Below, piece by piece: positions 31,714-41,114 of a stretch of DNA of 50,976 bases. The notes under the pieces are model-generated. The model saw nothing but the letters and a program-made list of their open reading frames with translations. It did not search any database and had not been told where the DNA came from. The DNA comes from CAYJHC01 sp964369465 (GTDB lineage Bacteria; Bacillota; Clostridia; Peptostreptococcales; Anaerovoracaceae): the NCBI GenBank assembly GCA_964369465.1, contig CAYJEX010000012.1:1-50976 (forward strand), in the 5' to 3' direction. The translations under genes and the position numbers were made by a program. Each line of letters opens with the position of its first letter. The first letter of the stretch is position 1.

Positions 31714-33345
31714 ATGAAAAAAGCAGATTATATTTTTCATAATGGGATAGTAGTTACGGCAGACAAAGAGAACAATCTGTATGAGGCAATAGGTGTAAAA
31801 GATGATAAAATTTTGTCATTGGGCACCAATAAAGAAATAATGGAAGTGAAAGGGGAAGAAACTGAAATAATTGATTTAAAAGGAAATACCCTTTGCCCAG
31901 GAATAATAGATTCGCATGCACATACCATTGTTTCGGGCATTACAAAAGATGGGTTTGTTGATGTTTTCCCTTCAGCAGTTGCTTCCTTAAAAGAATTGTA
32001 TGAAGTTGTAAAAAATGAAGTAGATAAAACAGAAAAAGGAAAGTGGATTGTTTTTTGGGGATATGATGAAATGCGCATGTTAGAAAAAGAACATCCTACG
32101 AAAGAGATGTTAGACAAGCTTGCACCAGACAATCCTATATTGGTGGCAAGATGTGAGATACACTCGGGCGTATTTAACTCTTTGGGATTCGAAAAATGTA
32201 ATATGGATACAGAAAGAGCGAAGGAGTTTACGAGCAAAGAAGTGGAAAGGTCTGAAAAAGGGGAACTGCAAGGTCGCGTAACAGATAATGCGTATTATGA
32301 TATGCTTTCTTATGTAGAATTTGACCCAAAAGCAATAGAAAGAGGCATAGAAAGAGAGAGTTTTGAAAACATTAAAGTTGGAGTAACATCTGTACACGAT
32401 GCAGGTGGATTTGGAAAACATACAAACATTGGCATTGTGAATGCTGTTGAATCGGGGAAATTTAAGCTAAGAGCTCACGTTATGTTCTTTAGCTTTTTTG
32501 GCAAAGAAAATTATATGAGAGTAAATGAAGAGTTTGCAGCACTAGGAATAGGTAGGAATCTTATTAAAGGAGAAAGGCTTAAATTTGGAACTGCAAAGTT
32601 TATGATAGATGGTGCGAGTAGTGTGCCAAGTGCAGCGATGTTAGAACCATACAGCCACTCAAAAGATGATATGGGGACAATGTCGTTGGAGAGAGAAGAA
32701 ATAGAACAACTTGCAATAGAGTTACACGCAAGTGGCTGTCAATTGTCAGCTCACGCTGTAGGAGATAGGGCAATAGAAATGTGGCTTGATATTATTGAAA
32801 AAGCACAATCTGTTTGTCCGCGAAAAGATGCAAGACATAGAATAGAACACTGTTTTATTCCAACAGAAGAACAAATGGATAGAATAAAGAAATTGTCTCT
32901 TATTCCAGTCTTAAATCTAAATTTCATAGATGCAAATGGAGAAAGATATATTGATTATTATGGGGAAAGATCAGAAAGAATTTTCCCGGCAAAGTCGTTA
33001 ATAGACCGAGATATAATATGTACTTCAGGTACTGATAATCCTATTTTCGAAGAGAATCCTTTGGTGGGGATGGCTTGTGCAATGGACAGAAAATCAAGTG
33101 ATGGAACTATAGTAGGACCTAGCCAGAAGATTACGTTTTTGGAAGCAATAAAAATATTCACGTATAATGGTGCATACACAAGTTTCAGCGAAAATGAAAC
33201 AGGAAGTCTGGAAATAGGAAAAAAAGCAGATTTGACAGTATTCTTAGGTGATTTGACGAAAATGACACCTGATGAGATTAGAAAGAGTTCGTGCGCACTT
33301 ACAATGATAGATGGGGAAATGTTGTATAACACGAATATATCATAG
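31714..33345 (+). CDS. YtcJ-like metal-dependent amidohydrolase
   Basis: 543 residues of the Amidohydro_3 / YtcJ branch. The N-terminal small beta domain (FHNGIVVTADKENN) leads to the first metal motif IDSHAHT (HxH). Later come SAHAVGDRA and HRIEHC with metal-binding His and a final CTSGTDNPIFEENP with the catalytic Asp. GSLEIGKKADLTVFLGD closes the composite beta domain. Family members cleave N-formyl or N-acyl amides and related bonds. The signal-less protein is cytosolic. Preceded by GAAGGGAG. Together with the symporter and dehydrogenase it suggests a second amide or amino-acid catabolic block. Confidence 0.88.
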   Translation: MKKADYIFHNGIVVTADKENNLYEAIGVKDDKILSLGTNKEIMEVKGEETEIIDLKGNTLCPGIIDSHAHTIVSGITKDGFVDVFPSAVASLKELYEVVKNEVDKTEKGKWIVFWGYDEMRMLEKEHPTKEMLDKLAPDNPILVARCEIHSGVFNSLGFEKCNMDTERAKEFTSKEVERSEKGELQGRVTDNAYYDMLSYVEFDPKAIERGIERESFENIKVGVTSVHDAGGFGKHTNIGIVNAVESGKFKLRAHVMFFSFFGKENYMRVNEEFAALGIGRNLIKGERLKFGTAKFMIDGASSVPSAAMLEPYSHSKDDMGTMSLEREEIEQLAIELHASGCQLSAHAVGDRAIEMWLDIIEKAQSVCPRKDARHRIEHCFIPTEEQMDRIKKLSLIPVLNLNFIDANGERYIDYYGERSERIFPAKSLIDRDIICTSGTDNPIFEENPLVGMACAMDRKSSDGTIVGPSQKITFLEAIKIFTYNGAYTSFSENETGSLEIGKKADLTVFLGDLTKMTPDEIRKSSCALTMIDGEMLYNTNIS

Positions 33346-33360
33346 TTTCTTAGTAATGTC

Positions 33361-33388
33361 TTGATATATTTTTGGAAAAGGGTATAAT
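33361..33388 (+). promoter_or_regulatory. promoter of the membrane LuxR-type regulator
   Basis: TTGATA (33361-33366), a 16-bp spacer, TATAAT (33383-33388). The leader to the start codon is about 150 nt and has no ORF or structure I can defend. Confidence 0.65.
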
Positions 33389-33541
33389 TTATGTAATGGG
33401 ATTAAAGAGATAGGAGTGGAAAGAAATTCATATTTTGTATTTGGCTTATTTTTCACTTTCTATAAACAACCATTTTATCCAAAATAGAAATAATATTTTG
33501 AATTATTAGGCTTGATGCTTTTCGAAATAAGGAAGGTAAAG

Positions 33542-34534
33542 ATGTATATAAGTGTTATTTTAGTAGTGCTATTATTAGCAGGTATGGTAGGTGTTGCGGC
33601 ATTGTCGCTTATTGTGCTTATTTCTAAAATAACAGGAGACTTTACTGAAAGTAGTAGAAATCTTAGAAATTTTCTAGTAGTATTGTTTGGACTGGGGATT
33701 ATATTCATTGTTTCCAATTATGGAATGGATATAGATATTTACAAAGAAACAACAATAATTGACAGAGGAGCAAATGTTGTATTTATAGGTTTAACGCAGT
33801 TCTTTTGGCTGTTCTTTCTCCAGAGTGAAATTGCCCTTAGTTCAACAAAAAAATATGTATTGCAGCAAGTAATATATATATGCATGATCATTACAACAAT
33901 CGTTAATGTCCCTATACACTGTTTTTTTGTAGATGGTGAGTATAAAATAATAAATGAAGAGCTTACATCAAACATTCTTTTTATTTCGGCGATAATATCA
34001 ATTTCTCAGTTGATTTTGCACGTATTTTGTATGGTTCTTGCTGCAAAAAAAATACAAGGAAAACTTGAAAGAAAATTCATATTGACAGTTCAATTTTTCG
34101 TTATTCTTTACGTTCTTGTGGCAGGAATTTTATTAGTCCTAATGTTCCTAGGGAGGACTGAATTGTTGATATTGACTGAATTCGTTTCGATATGGCTGCT
34201 AATATTAAATGGAATGACTCTTGTGTATGTTTTCCAACATGACTTTAGCGAGAGGTTTTTTGCCGATGCAAAATTGAAACTTAACACAGGTGTTGTTGAA
34301 ACGGAATCAAGCATTATGGATGATATGTCAGAAAAATCCAAATTGACGAACAGAGAAAGGGAAGTGATAGGACTCTCATATGACGGAAAAAGTTATGAAG
34401 AGATAGCAGAAGAATTATTCATCTCAAAATATACTGTCAAAAATCATATTCATAATGCATATGAAAAATTGGGAGTTGTGTCAAAAAACGAACTTTTAAA
34501 ATTAGTGAAAGAATACAAAGAAAAAAAACAGTAA
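33542..34534 (+). CDS. membrane-bound LuxR-type transcriptional regulator
   Basis: 330 residues from the ATG at 33542, placed by AAGGAAGG; the ATG at 33512 lacks a site. About seven membrane helices fill residues 1-230, similar in layout to 7TM sensor regions. The C-terminus (about 265-328) is a GerE/LuxR helix-turn-helix: KLTNREREVIGLSYDG, YEEIAEELFISKYTVKNHIHNAYEKLGV. There is no receiver or kinase domain, so it is a one-component membrane sensor that binds DNA directly. It probably regulates the adjacent amidohydrolase/symporter block in response to an external or membrane signal; the signal is unknown. Confidence 0.85.
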   Translation: MYISVILVVLLLAGMVGVAALSLIVLISKITGDFTESSRNLRNFLVVLFGLGIIFIVSNYGMDIDIYKETTIIDRGANVVFIGLTQFFWLFFLQSEIALSSTKKYVLQQVIYICMIITTIVNVPIHCFFVDGEYKIINEELTSNILFISAIISISQLILHVFCMVLAAKKIQGKLERKFILTVQFFVILYVLVAGILLVLMFLGRTELLILTEFVSIWLLILNGMTLVYVFQHDFSERFFADAKLKLNTGVVETESSIMDDMSEKSKLTNREREVIGLSYDGKSYEEIAEELFISKYTVKNHIHNAYEKLGVVSKNELLKLVKEYKEKKQ

Positions 34535-34554
34535 TTAATTTCAATATTCCAAAC

Positions 34555-34581
34555 AAAAAAGAGCAAAAGTTTGCTCTTTTT
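34555..34581. terminator. bidirectional terminator
   Basis: A6-GAGCAAA and TTTGCTC-T5 form a perfect stem between the convergent regulator and flavin-reductase genes. Confidence 0.9.
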
Positions 34582-34617
34582 AAATTACAAATTCAATTGT
34601 GAATTCATAAAAATTCC

Positions 34618-35196
34618 CTATTTTATAAGAAATTCTTTTCCAATGTTAAAAGCCTTACCGGCGATTTCTCCTGTAGAAAAATAATTGTTTGATATCGGTT
34701 CGAATAGCAAAAGATTTGCCTTTTCAATTGATATTTCACCTGCCTCATCTAGAAGTTCTTCGTCAACTATAATATTTACGATTTTGCCGATGACTTGAAA
34801 GTGGCTCCCTATTTCTACTATATCTACAACCTCACATTCTATAGATATTGGGAATTCTTCAATATAAGGTGCATTTACAAAATCACTTTGTATAGGAGTT
34901 AAATTTGTTTTTGCGAATTTGTCTTCTTTAGCACCTGAAATTAGACCAAAGTAGTCAGATTCTTTAATTAATGTTTCGTTTGCTAGGTTAACTGTAAAAG
35001 ACTTTGTTTTCAAAATGTTTTTGTATGTTTGACGTACTGCTCTAAGGGAAATTGAAAGAGTTGGAGGAGATGAACTAGTTACTCCTCCCCATGCTACGTT
35101 CATTGCATTCGGTACTTTATCTTCGCTGTATGTTCCAACTATATATACGGGAGTCGGAAAAGCAAATGGTTGAGCTTTAATATTTTTTTTTGCCAT
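34618..35196 (-). CDS. flavin reductase (FMN-binding split-barrel) family protein
   Basis: 192 residues of the DIM6/NTAB, flavoredoxin-like family. The N-terminal PFAFPTPVYIVGTYSEDKVPNAMNVAWGGV and PPTLSISLRAVRQTYKNI contain the FMN-contact strand and the phosphate-binding Arg/Thr. It would bind FMN and move electrons to an unknown partner. AAAGGACG precedes the start. It lies 46 bp downstream of the citrate synthase on the same strand with no terminator between, so cotranscription is likely. Confidence 0.88.
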   Translation of the reverse strand: MAKKNIKAQPFAFPTPVYIVGTYSEDKVPNAMNVAWGGVTSSSPPTLSISLRAVRQTYKNILKTKSFTVNLANETLIKESDYFGLISGAKEDKFAKTNLTPIQSDFVNAPYIEEFPISIECEVVDIVEIGSHFQVIGKIVNIIVDEELLDEAGEISIEKANLLLFEPISNNYFSTGEIAGKAFNIGKEFLIK

Positions 35197-35242
35197 TTTT
35201 CGTCCTTTCTGATTTTATAAATATAGACAAAATATGTTGGTG

Positions 35243-36760
35243 CTATTTTTCGTTTTCGATTTTTTTCAACTCGTCCTTTAACCCCTTAATATCCATAGTT
35301 GACCTTCTTTTTGCTTCCCTTTGTGCTTGTTTTAAAGCCCTGGTTGTTCCTAATGATTTACGCTCTAGATATGGGATGTATTTTTTGTGCTCTTGAACAC
35401 AAACATATGCAGGTCGCATTAGTTTTTTGCCAGCAATTGTTTCTTCTAGCCTATGTGCAAGCCATCCAGAAAGTCTTGCTGTAGCAAACAATGGGGTTGC
35501 AATGTCATCTGGAATATTTAAAGCTTTATATACAAAACCTGAATAAAGGTCTACGTTTGCGCAAATATCTTTTTTTGTTCCTGTGACTTGTTCTAAGAGA
35601 TATGGAGCACGTGCTTCAATATAAGAGCATAAATTGAATTCATCTAGCAAGCCCTTTTCCTCTGCTAGCGTTTTTGCCATTTTTTTCAATATTATTGCTC
35701 TAGGATCGGAAATTGTATATATAGCATGACCTATACCATAGATCAATCCTTTTTTGTCGTAAACTTCTTTGTTTAATAGTTTGATTAAGTAAGCATCTAC
35801 TTGGTCTGTATCTGTGATATCGTTAACCCTCGATTTAAGATCGTCAAGCATTCCTAAAACAGAGATATTTGCTCCGCCATGTAGTGGCCCTTTTAGAGAA
35901 CCAATTGCAGCAGATATTACGGAATATGTGTCTGTTCCCGAAGAAGAAACTAAATGTGTTGTAAAAGATGAATTGTTACCACCGCCATGCTCGGCATGAA
36001 GGATCAAACATGTATCCAGAACTTTTGCTTCAAAGTCTGTGTATTCACGATTCATTCTTGTCATTCGAAGTATGTTTTCTGCAGTGCTTAGTTCAGGCTT
36101 GGGTTGGTGGATTATCAATGATTTGTCTTCAAAACTCGAAATCTTTGCTTGGTATGCATATGCAACTAAAGCAGGAAAACTTCCTATTAAATTAATTGAC
36201 TGTTTTAAAATATTCGTAACAGTTGTGTCGTCTGGTTTTTCGTCGTATGAATACAAAGCAAGTATTGATCTTGCTAATTTGTTCATAAGATTTTTTGATG
36301 GTGTAGTAAGTATCATATCTCTAGTAAAGTCTTTGGGAAGTTCACGTTTTTCAGAAATAAGCCTTTTGAATTCGGTTAATTCGTCTTTTGTAGGCAATTC
36401 TCCAAATAACAATAAAAATGATACTTCTTCAAAGCCAAAGCGATCTTCTTTTTGGTAATTATCTAGCAACTCTTGGATTTCATATCCTCTATAAAATAAT
36501 TGCCCTGGAACAGGGATTTTATTTTTGTGTTCGTCAGTTTCATAACCCTTAACTTCTCCAATACGTGTTAGGCCTACTACAACACCTGTTCCATTTGCAT
36601 TTCTCAATCCACGCTTTACGTTATATTTCGTGTATAAATCATTCCCAATAACGTTTGTTTGAGATAGGTGATCAGCCATTGAAGACAAGTAAGAAGGCGG
36701 AATTTTATTTGCCCTAGTTTCTTCCTTGCTTGAAAATCTATTTTTTATAAATTCTAACAT
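35243..36760 (-). CDS. citrate synthase (Si type), extended form
   Basis: 505 residues, longer than the usual 370-430 because of about 60 extra residues at the N-terminus and a Lys/Glu-rich C-terminal tail. The active site is complete: H258 in HAEHGGGNNSSF, the second His in GIGHAIYTISDPRA, and the Asp in NVDLYSGFVY. It condenses acetyl-CoA and oxaloacetate, probably to supply 2-oxoglutarate and glutamate in an incomplete citric acid cycle. AAGGAGGT marks the start. Divergent from rpoB with a 451-bp gap. A methylcitrate-forming activity cannot be excluded. Confidence 0.9.
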   Translation of the reverse strand: MLEFIKNRFSSKEETRANKIPPSYLSSMADHLSQTNVIGNDLYTKYNVKRGLRNANGTGVVVGLTRIGEVKGYETDEHKNKIPVPGQLFYRGYEIQELLDNYQKEDRFGFEEVSFLLLFGELPTKDELTEFKRLISEKRELPKDFTRDMILTTPSKNLMNKLARSILALYSYDEKPDDTTVTNILKQSINLIGSFPALVAYAYQAKISSFEDKSLIIHQPKPELSTAENILRMTRMNREYTDFEAKVLDTCLILHAEHGGGNNSSFTTHLVSSSGTDTYSVISAAIGSLKGPLHGGANISVLGMLDDLKSRVNDITDTDQVDAYLIKLLNKEVYDKKGLIYGIGHAIYTISDPRAIILKKMAKTLAEEKGLLDEFNLCSYIEARAPYLLEQVTGTKKDICANVDLYSGFVYKALNIPDDIATPLFATARLSGWLAHRLEETIAGKKLMRPAYVCVQEHKKYIPYLERKSLGTTRALKQAQREAKRRSTMDIKGLKDELKKIENEK

Positions 36761-36802
36761 ATCTACCTCCTTATATTGCTATTGTAAAATCAAGATGCGA
36801 CT

Positions 36803-36811
36803 ATTATACCA
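36803..36811 (-). promoter_or_regulatory. extended -10 promoter of the citrate synthase
   Basis: Minus strand TGG-TATAAT (36811-36803), a perfect extended -10. No good -35 is seen 16-18 bp upstream, which is tolerated with this -10 type. Confidence 0.55.
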
Positions 36812-36946
36812 TATTTGGGTTATAAAAGATATAGAGAGGATTGCTGTTTCGTATCTTTTGCATGGGTGGATATAGAAATAGAGATAGTATATATACGTTC
36901 CTTTTCAATCTATTTGCGAATTTTTGAGAAATTCACGGAAAATTTG

Positions 36947-36975
36947 TTGACAGTTTGACTACGTTGTGATATTAT
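36947..36975 (+). promoter_or_regulatory. strong promoter of rpoBC
   Basis: TTGACA (36947-36952), exactly 17 bp, TATTAT (36970-36975), with the extended -10 TG. It gives a leader of about 230 nt. rpoBC therefore has its own promoter here. Confidence 0.8.
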
Positions 36976-36997
36976 TATAAATTGACTTATAGTGTAA

Positions 36998-37056
36998 TTT
37001 TTGCTGTTTTTGCATATGAATGCAGGGAGAATTTTGTGGTGCAAATCAAGCAAAAA
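36998..37056 (+). ncRNA. structured 5' leader element of rpoB
   Basis: TTTTTGCT (36998-37005) pairs with AGCAAAAA (37049-37056), and inside it TTTGCA (37009-37014) pairs with TGCAAA (37040-37045), separated by a symmetric 3x3 internal loop. It starts about 16 nt after the predicted transcription start. No T run follows, so it is not a terminator. It may stabilise the mRNA or be a protein-binding site. Downstream 37057-37197 shows nothing else clear. Confidence 0.5.
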
Positions 37057-37211
37057 ACATTGAACAATTTACTAATTTACTGTGAGCAAAATAGTTAATA
37101 ATACCATAATTCAGGGAATTGATGCATCCGAATTTCTTGATAATAGTTATTTATTTAGTAGTGCATTACGACAAAAGTTATAGTTAAGTATTTTATTAAG
37201 GAGTGATGAAT

Positions 37212-40200
37212 ATGCCAATAGCTGTAAAATTAGGGAAAAGAGAGCGTCAAACATTTTCTAAAATTGGAGAAATTGCAGAGACACCTAATCTAATTCAAAT
37301 CCAAACAAAATCGTATGAGTGGTTTGTCAAGGAGGGACTAAAAGAAATCTTTGAAGATTTTTCTCCTATACAAAGCCTTGGAAAACAAGACAAAGAAGGA
37401 AGAGAAGCAGAAGCGGGAAGCCTTATCCTGGAATTTGTTGACTGTTCTTTGGGAGAGAAGCCTAAATACAGCCAAGAAGCATGTAAGGAAAGAGATGCTA
37501 CGTATGCAACTCAATTAAAAGTTAGCGTGAGGCTTATTAATGAAGATACAGGTGAAATAAAGGAACAAGAAGTATTCATGGGGAATTTTCCTTTGATGAC
37601 TGAAACAGGGACATTTATTTATAATGGGGCAGAACGTGTTGTTGTTACACAATTAGTTAGAGCTCCTGGACCATACTTTTCAAAAGAAATAGACTTAAAA
37701 ACAGGAAAACCTTTGTTTAAAGGACAACTAATTCCAAACAAAGGTGCTTGGTTAGAGTATGAAGTTGCAAATGATGTGCTTTATGTAAAAGTAGATAGAA
37801 ACAGAAAGCAACCTATTACCCTTCTTGTTAAAGCGATGGGACAATATTTGGAAAATGAACAGCATAGATTTGGAAGCAATATGGATGTTGAACTAGAGAC
37901 AAATAGCGACCTTCTAAAATTGTTTGGAGATGACCCAAAACTTATTTCAACACTAGAGAAAGATTTTGCTACAAATTCAGAAGAGGCACTAAAAGAAATC
38001 TACAAAAAATTAAGACCAGATGAAGCGGATAATATTACTAAAATAAATGCGTGGAATTTAATTAATTCTCTTTTGTTTGATTCGAAAAGATATGATGTAT
38101 CAAAAGTAGGAAGATATAAGTATAACAAAAAATTGTGCTTATCAGAAAGACTATATGGTGGAGCAGAAGAAATCACTGTTGCAGAAGATGTAATTAATCC
38201 TGGAACTGGGGAAATAATCCTTGAAAAAAATGACAAAATCAATCTTGTGATTGCAAAAACAATTGAAAATGCAGGCGTTAAATCTGTTTTAGTAAACGCT
38301 ATAGATGATAGAGGGAAACATACTGTTACAAAAGTTATAGGAAATAACTTTGTTGAATTATCGGAATATGTAGAAGTTGATAGAACGAATGAAAAGTATG
38401 CGAAAATTCCTGAAAAAGTATATTACCCTGTTTTAAGACAAATATTAGATAGTACAGAACAAGACGAACTTCTAGATACAATACTTGTAAGAAAAAATGA
38501 TTTATACCCTAAACATTTAATAATAGATGATGTGATAGCTTCTGTAAGTTATCTACTTAATCTTGAATATAAAATAGGGAATATTGATGATATAGATCAT
38601 TTGGGAAATAGAAGATTAAAAACAGTTGGAGAATTGTTGCAGCATCAATTTAGGGTTGCTTTATCAAAAATAGAAAGAGCTATCAAAGACAGAATGGCTA
38701 CACAAGATATTGCGGAAATTACTCCTCAAGGATTGATAAATATCAAACCAGTTACAGTTGCAATAAGAGAGTTCTTTGGAAGTTCTCAACTTTCACAATT
38801 TATGGATCAGACAAATCCTTTGTCTGAACTTACACACAAAAGAAAACTTTCAGCATTAGGACCAGGTGGTCTTTCGAGAGAGAGAGCAAGTTTTGAAGTT
38901 AGAGATGTACACCATTCTCACTACGGAAGAATGTGTCCGATAGAAACTCCAGAAGGACCAAACATTGGATTGATTGGTTCGCTTACTACGTATGGAATTA
39001 TCAACGAGTACGGATTTATTGAAACTCCATATAGAGTTGTTGAAGATGGAATAGTTACGAAAGAAATAAAATATCTCTCTGCCGATGAAGAGGAACGAAT
39101 GATAATTGCGCAAGCAAATGAACCATTAGATTCAAAAGGAATGTTTGCAAATTTAAAAGTAGCATCTAGAGGAATTGGAGGAGAAATTGATCTTGTTGAG
39201 AGAACAAGAATAGATTATATGGATGTATCTCCTAAACAAGTAGTATCTGTTGCTACAGCTATGATTCCTTTCTTAGAAAATGATGATGCAAACAGAGCTT
39301 TGATGGGTGCAAACATGCAGAGACAAGCAGTTCCACTGATTGTCTCAGAAGCTCCTATAGTTGGAACTGGGATGGAAGCAAAAGCAGCAAGGGATTCTGG
39401 AGTAGTTAAAATTGCGAAAAACTCGGGTGTTGTTGAATATGTAGACGCGGATTTAATAAAAATAAGGAATGACGAAGGCAATGTTGATGAGTACAATTTG
39501 CTTAAATTCAAAAGATCAAATCAAGGGACTTGCATTAATCAAAGACCAATAGTATTTGAAGGAGAAAAAGTAGAAAAAGGCGAAATTTTGGCTGACGGAC
39601 CTTCTGTTGATACTGGAGAAATTTCACTGGGAAAAAATCTTCTAGTAGGATTTATGACATGGGAAGGATATAACTACGAGGATGCTATTATCCTAAACGA
39701 AAGATTAGTTATGGATGATGTTCTTACTTCTGTTCATATTGAAAAATACGAAGCAGAGGCGAGAGAAACAAAACTAGGTGCAGAAGAAATAACTAGAGAT
39801 ATTCCAGGTGCAGGAGAAACAGCACTTAGAAACTTAGATGAAAATGGAGTTATTGTTCCAGGATCGGAAGTAAAAGCTGAAGATATCCTTGTGGGTAAAG
39901 TTACACCTAAAGGAGAAAGTAGCGATATTAGCCCTGAAGAGAGGCTACTAAGAGCGATCTTTGGTGAAAAAGCAAAAGATGTTAAGGATACATCTTTAAA
40001 AATGCCACACGGTGAAAAAGGAGTTGTTGTATCGGTAAAAACTCTTTCGGCAGATGAAGAAGGAGAACTTTCCCCAGGAATCAAAAAAGTTGTAAGATGC
40101 TACGTTGCAACAAAGAGAAAGATAAGCGTAGGAGATAAAATGGCAGGACGACATGGAAATAAAGGTGTTGTTTCTACAATTTTGCCAGAGGAAGACATGC

Positions 40201-41114
40201 CATTTACTGAGGACGGTGTACCATTGCAAGTAATGCTTAACCCTTTGGGCGTTCCTTCTCGTATGAATATTGGACAAATACTAGAGGTGCATTTAGGTTT
40301 GGCTGCAAAAGATAAGGGATGGCATATTGCCACGCCAGTATTTGATGGGGCGAATGAAAGAGATATTCGAGACTTATTAAAAGAATGTGGCCATGACGAA
40401 AGTGGAAAGCTAATACTAAGAGATGGTAGAACAGGACAACCATTTGATAATCCTGTAACTGTGGGATATATGTATATGCTTAAGCTTCATCATTTGGTTG
40501 ATGATAAGATGCATGCTAGAAGCACAAAATCATACTCTCTAGTAACGCAGCAGCCATTAGGAGGCAAAGCGCAGTTTGGTGGTCAACGTTTTGGAGAGAT
40601 GGAAGTATGGGCTCTTGAAGCTTATGGTGCGGCATATACGCTACAAGAAATATTAACACTTAAATCGGACGATATTTCAGGGCGTGAAAATATGTATAAA
40701 GATATTGTTGCAGGTGATAACATTAAAAAACCAGGAACACCTGAATCATTTAAAGTTCTTATCAAAGAAATGCAAAGTTTGGGACTTGATGTAAAAGTTT
40801 ATGCAGATGATGAAGAAGTAATTCTAAAGGATTTTTCAGAAATTAATGAATTTTCATATTTGAACCCTAAGAAAAAAGTAGGGTTTGATAAAGAGGAATT
40901 GGGTGTTGATGATATTGAGATAAGCCTAGATACAGAAATGGATTTAGAAATAAACAATTTGGATTTGGACATGGAATATGAAGAAATAGGAGAAGTTAAT
41001 AGTGACGAAGTTTTCAAGGATGACTTTGAAGAATCTGAGGAAATTAGTAACGATGAACTTGAAGAAGCTTTTGATGATGTAGAACTTGAGGAGGAAGATG
41101 ATGAGCGAAAATAG
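37212..41114 (+). CDS. rpoB: RNA polymerase beta subunit
   Basis: 1300 residues from the ATG at 37212, 8 bases after AAGGAG; earlier in-frame GTG and ATG codons are too close to that site. All the main beta-subunit regions are present, including the rifampicin-site block SSQLSQFMDQTNPLSELTHKRKLSALGPGGL, quoted here only for its ends SSQLSQF and LGPGGL. K545 stands where E. coli has R529. The protein ends in a long acidic tail (about 1230-1300), as in many clostridia. It overlaps rpoC by 14 bp. No rplJ-rplL genes precede it; a citrate synthase gene lies divergently instead. Confidence 0.98.
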   Translation: MPIAVKLGKRERQTFSKIGEIAETPNLIQIQTKSYEWFVKEGLKEIFEDFSPIQSLGKQDKEGREAEAGSLILEFVDCSLGEKPKYSQEACKERDATYATQLKVSVRLINEDTGEIKEQEVFMGNFPLMTETGTFIYNGAERVVVTQLVRAPGPYFSKEIDLKTGKPLFKGQLIPNKGAWLEYEVANDVLYVKVDRNRKQPITLLVKAMGQYLENEQHRFGSNMDVELETNSDLLKLFGDDPKLISTLEKDFATNSEEALKEIYKKLRPDEADNITKINAWNLINSLLFDSKRYDVSKVGRYKYNKKLCLSERLYGGAEEITVAEDVINPGTGEIILEKNDKINLVIAKTIENAGVKSVLVNAIDDRGKHTVTKVIGNNFVELSEYVEVDRTNEKYAKIPEKVYYPVLRQILDSTEQDELLDTILVRKNDLYPKHLIIDDVIASVSYLLNLEYKIGNIDDIDHLGNRRLKTVGELLQHQFRVALSKIERAIKDRMATQDIAEITPQGLINIKPVTVAIREFFGSSQLSQFMDQTNPLSELTHKRKLSALGPGGLSRERASFEVRDVHHSHYGRMCPIETPEGPNIGLIGSLTTYGIINEYGFIETPYRVVEDGIVTKEIKYLSADEEERMIIAQANEPLDSKGMFANLKVASRGIGGEIDLVERTRIDYMDVSPKQVVSVATAMIPFLENDDANRALMGANMQRQAVPLIVSEAPIVGTGMEAKAARDSGVVKIAKNSGVVEYVDADLIKIRNDEGNVDEYNLLKFKRSNQGTCINQRPIVFEGEKVEKGEILADGPSVDTGEISLGKNLLVGFMTWEGYNYEDAIILNERLVMDDVLTSVHIEKYEAEARETKLGAEEITRDIPGAGETALRNLDENGVIVPGSEVKAEDILVGKVTPKGESSDISPEERLLRAIFGEKAKDVKDTSLKMPHGEKGVVVSVKTLSADEEGELSPGIKKVVRCYVATKRKISVGDKMAGRHGNKGVVSTILPEEDMPFTEDGVPLQVMLNPLGVPSRMNIGQILEVHLGLAAKDKGWHIATPVFDGANERDIRDLLKECGHDESGKLILRDGRTGQPFDNPVTVGYMYMLKLHHLVDDKMHARSTKSYSLVTQQPLGGKAQFGGQRFGEMEVWALEAYGAAYTLQEILTLKSDDISGRENMYKDIVAGDNIKKPGTPESFKVLIKEMQSLGLDVKVYADDEEVILKDFSEINEFSYLNPKKKVGFDKEELGVDDIEISLDTEMDLEINNLDLDMEYEEIGEVNSDEVFKDDFEESEEISNDELEEAFDDVELEEEDDERK

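Noticed and set aside
37203..37211. GTG at 37203 or ATG at 37206 as rpoB start
   Set aside because: Both overlap or nearly touch AAGGAG; ATG at 37212 has proper spacing and gives the conserved MPIAVKLG beginning.
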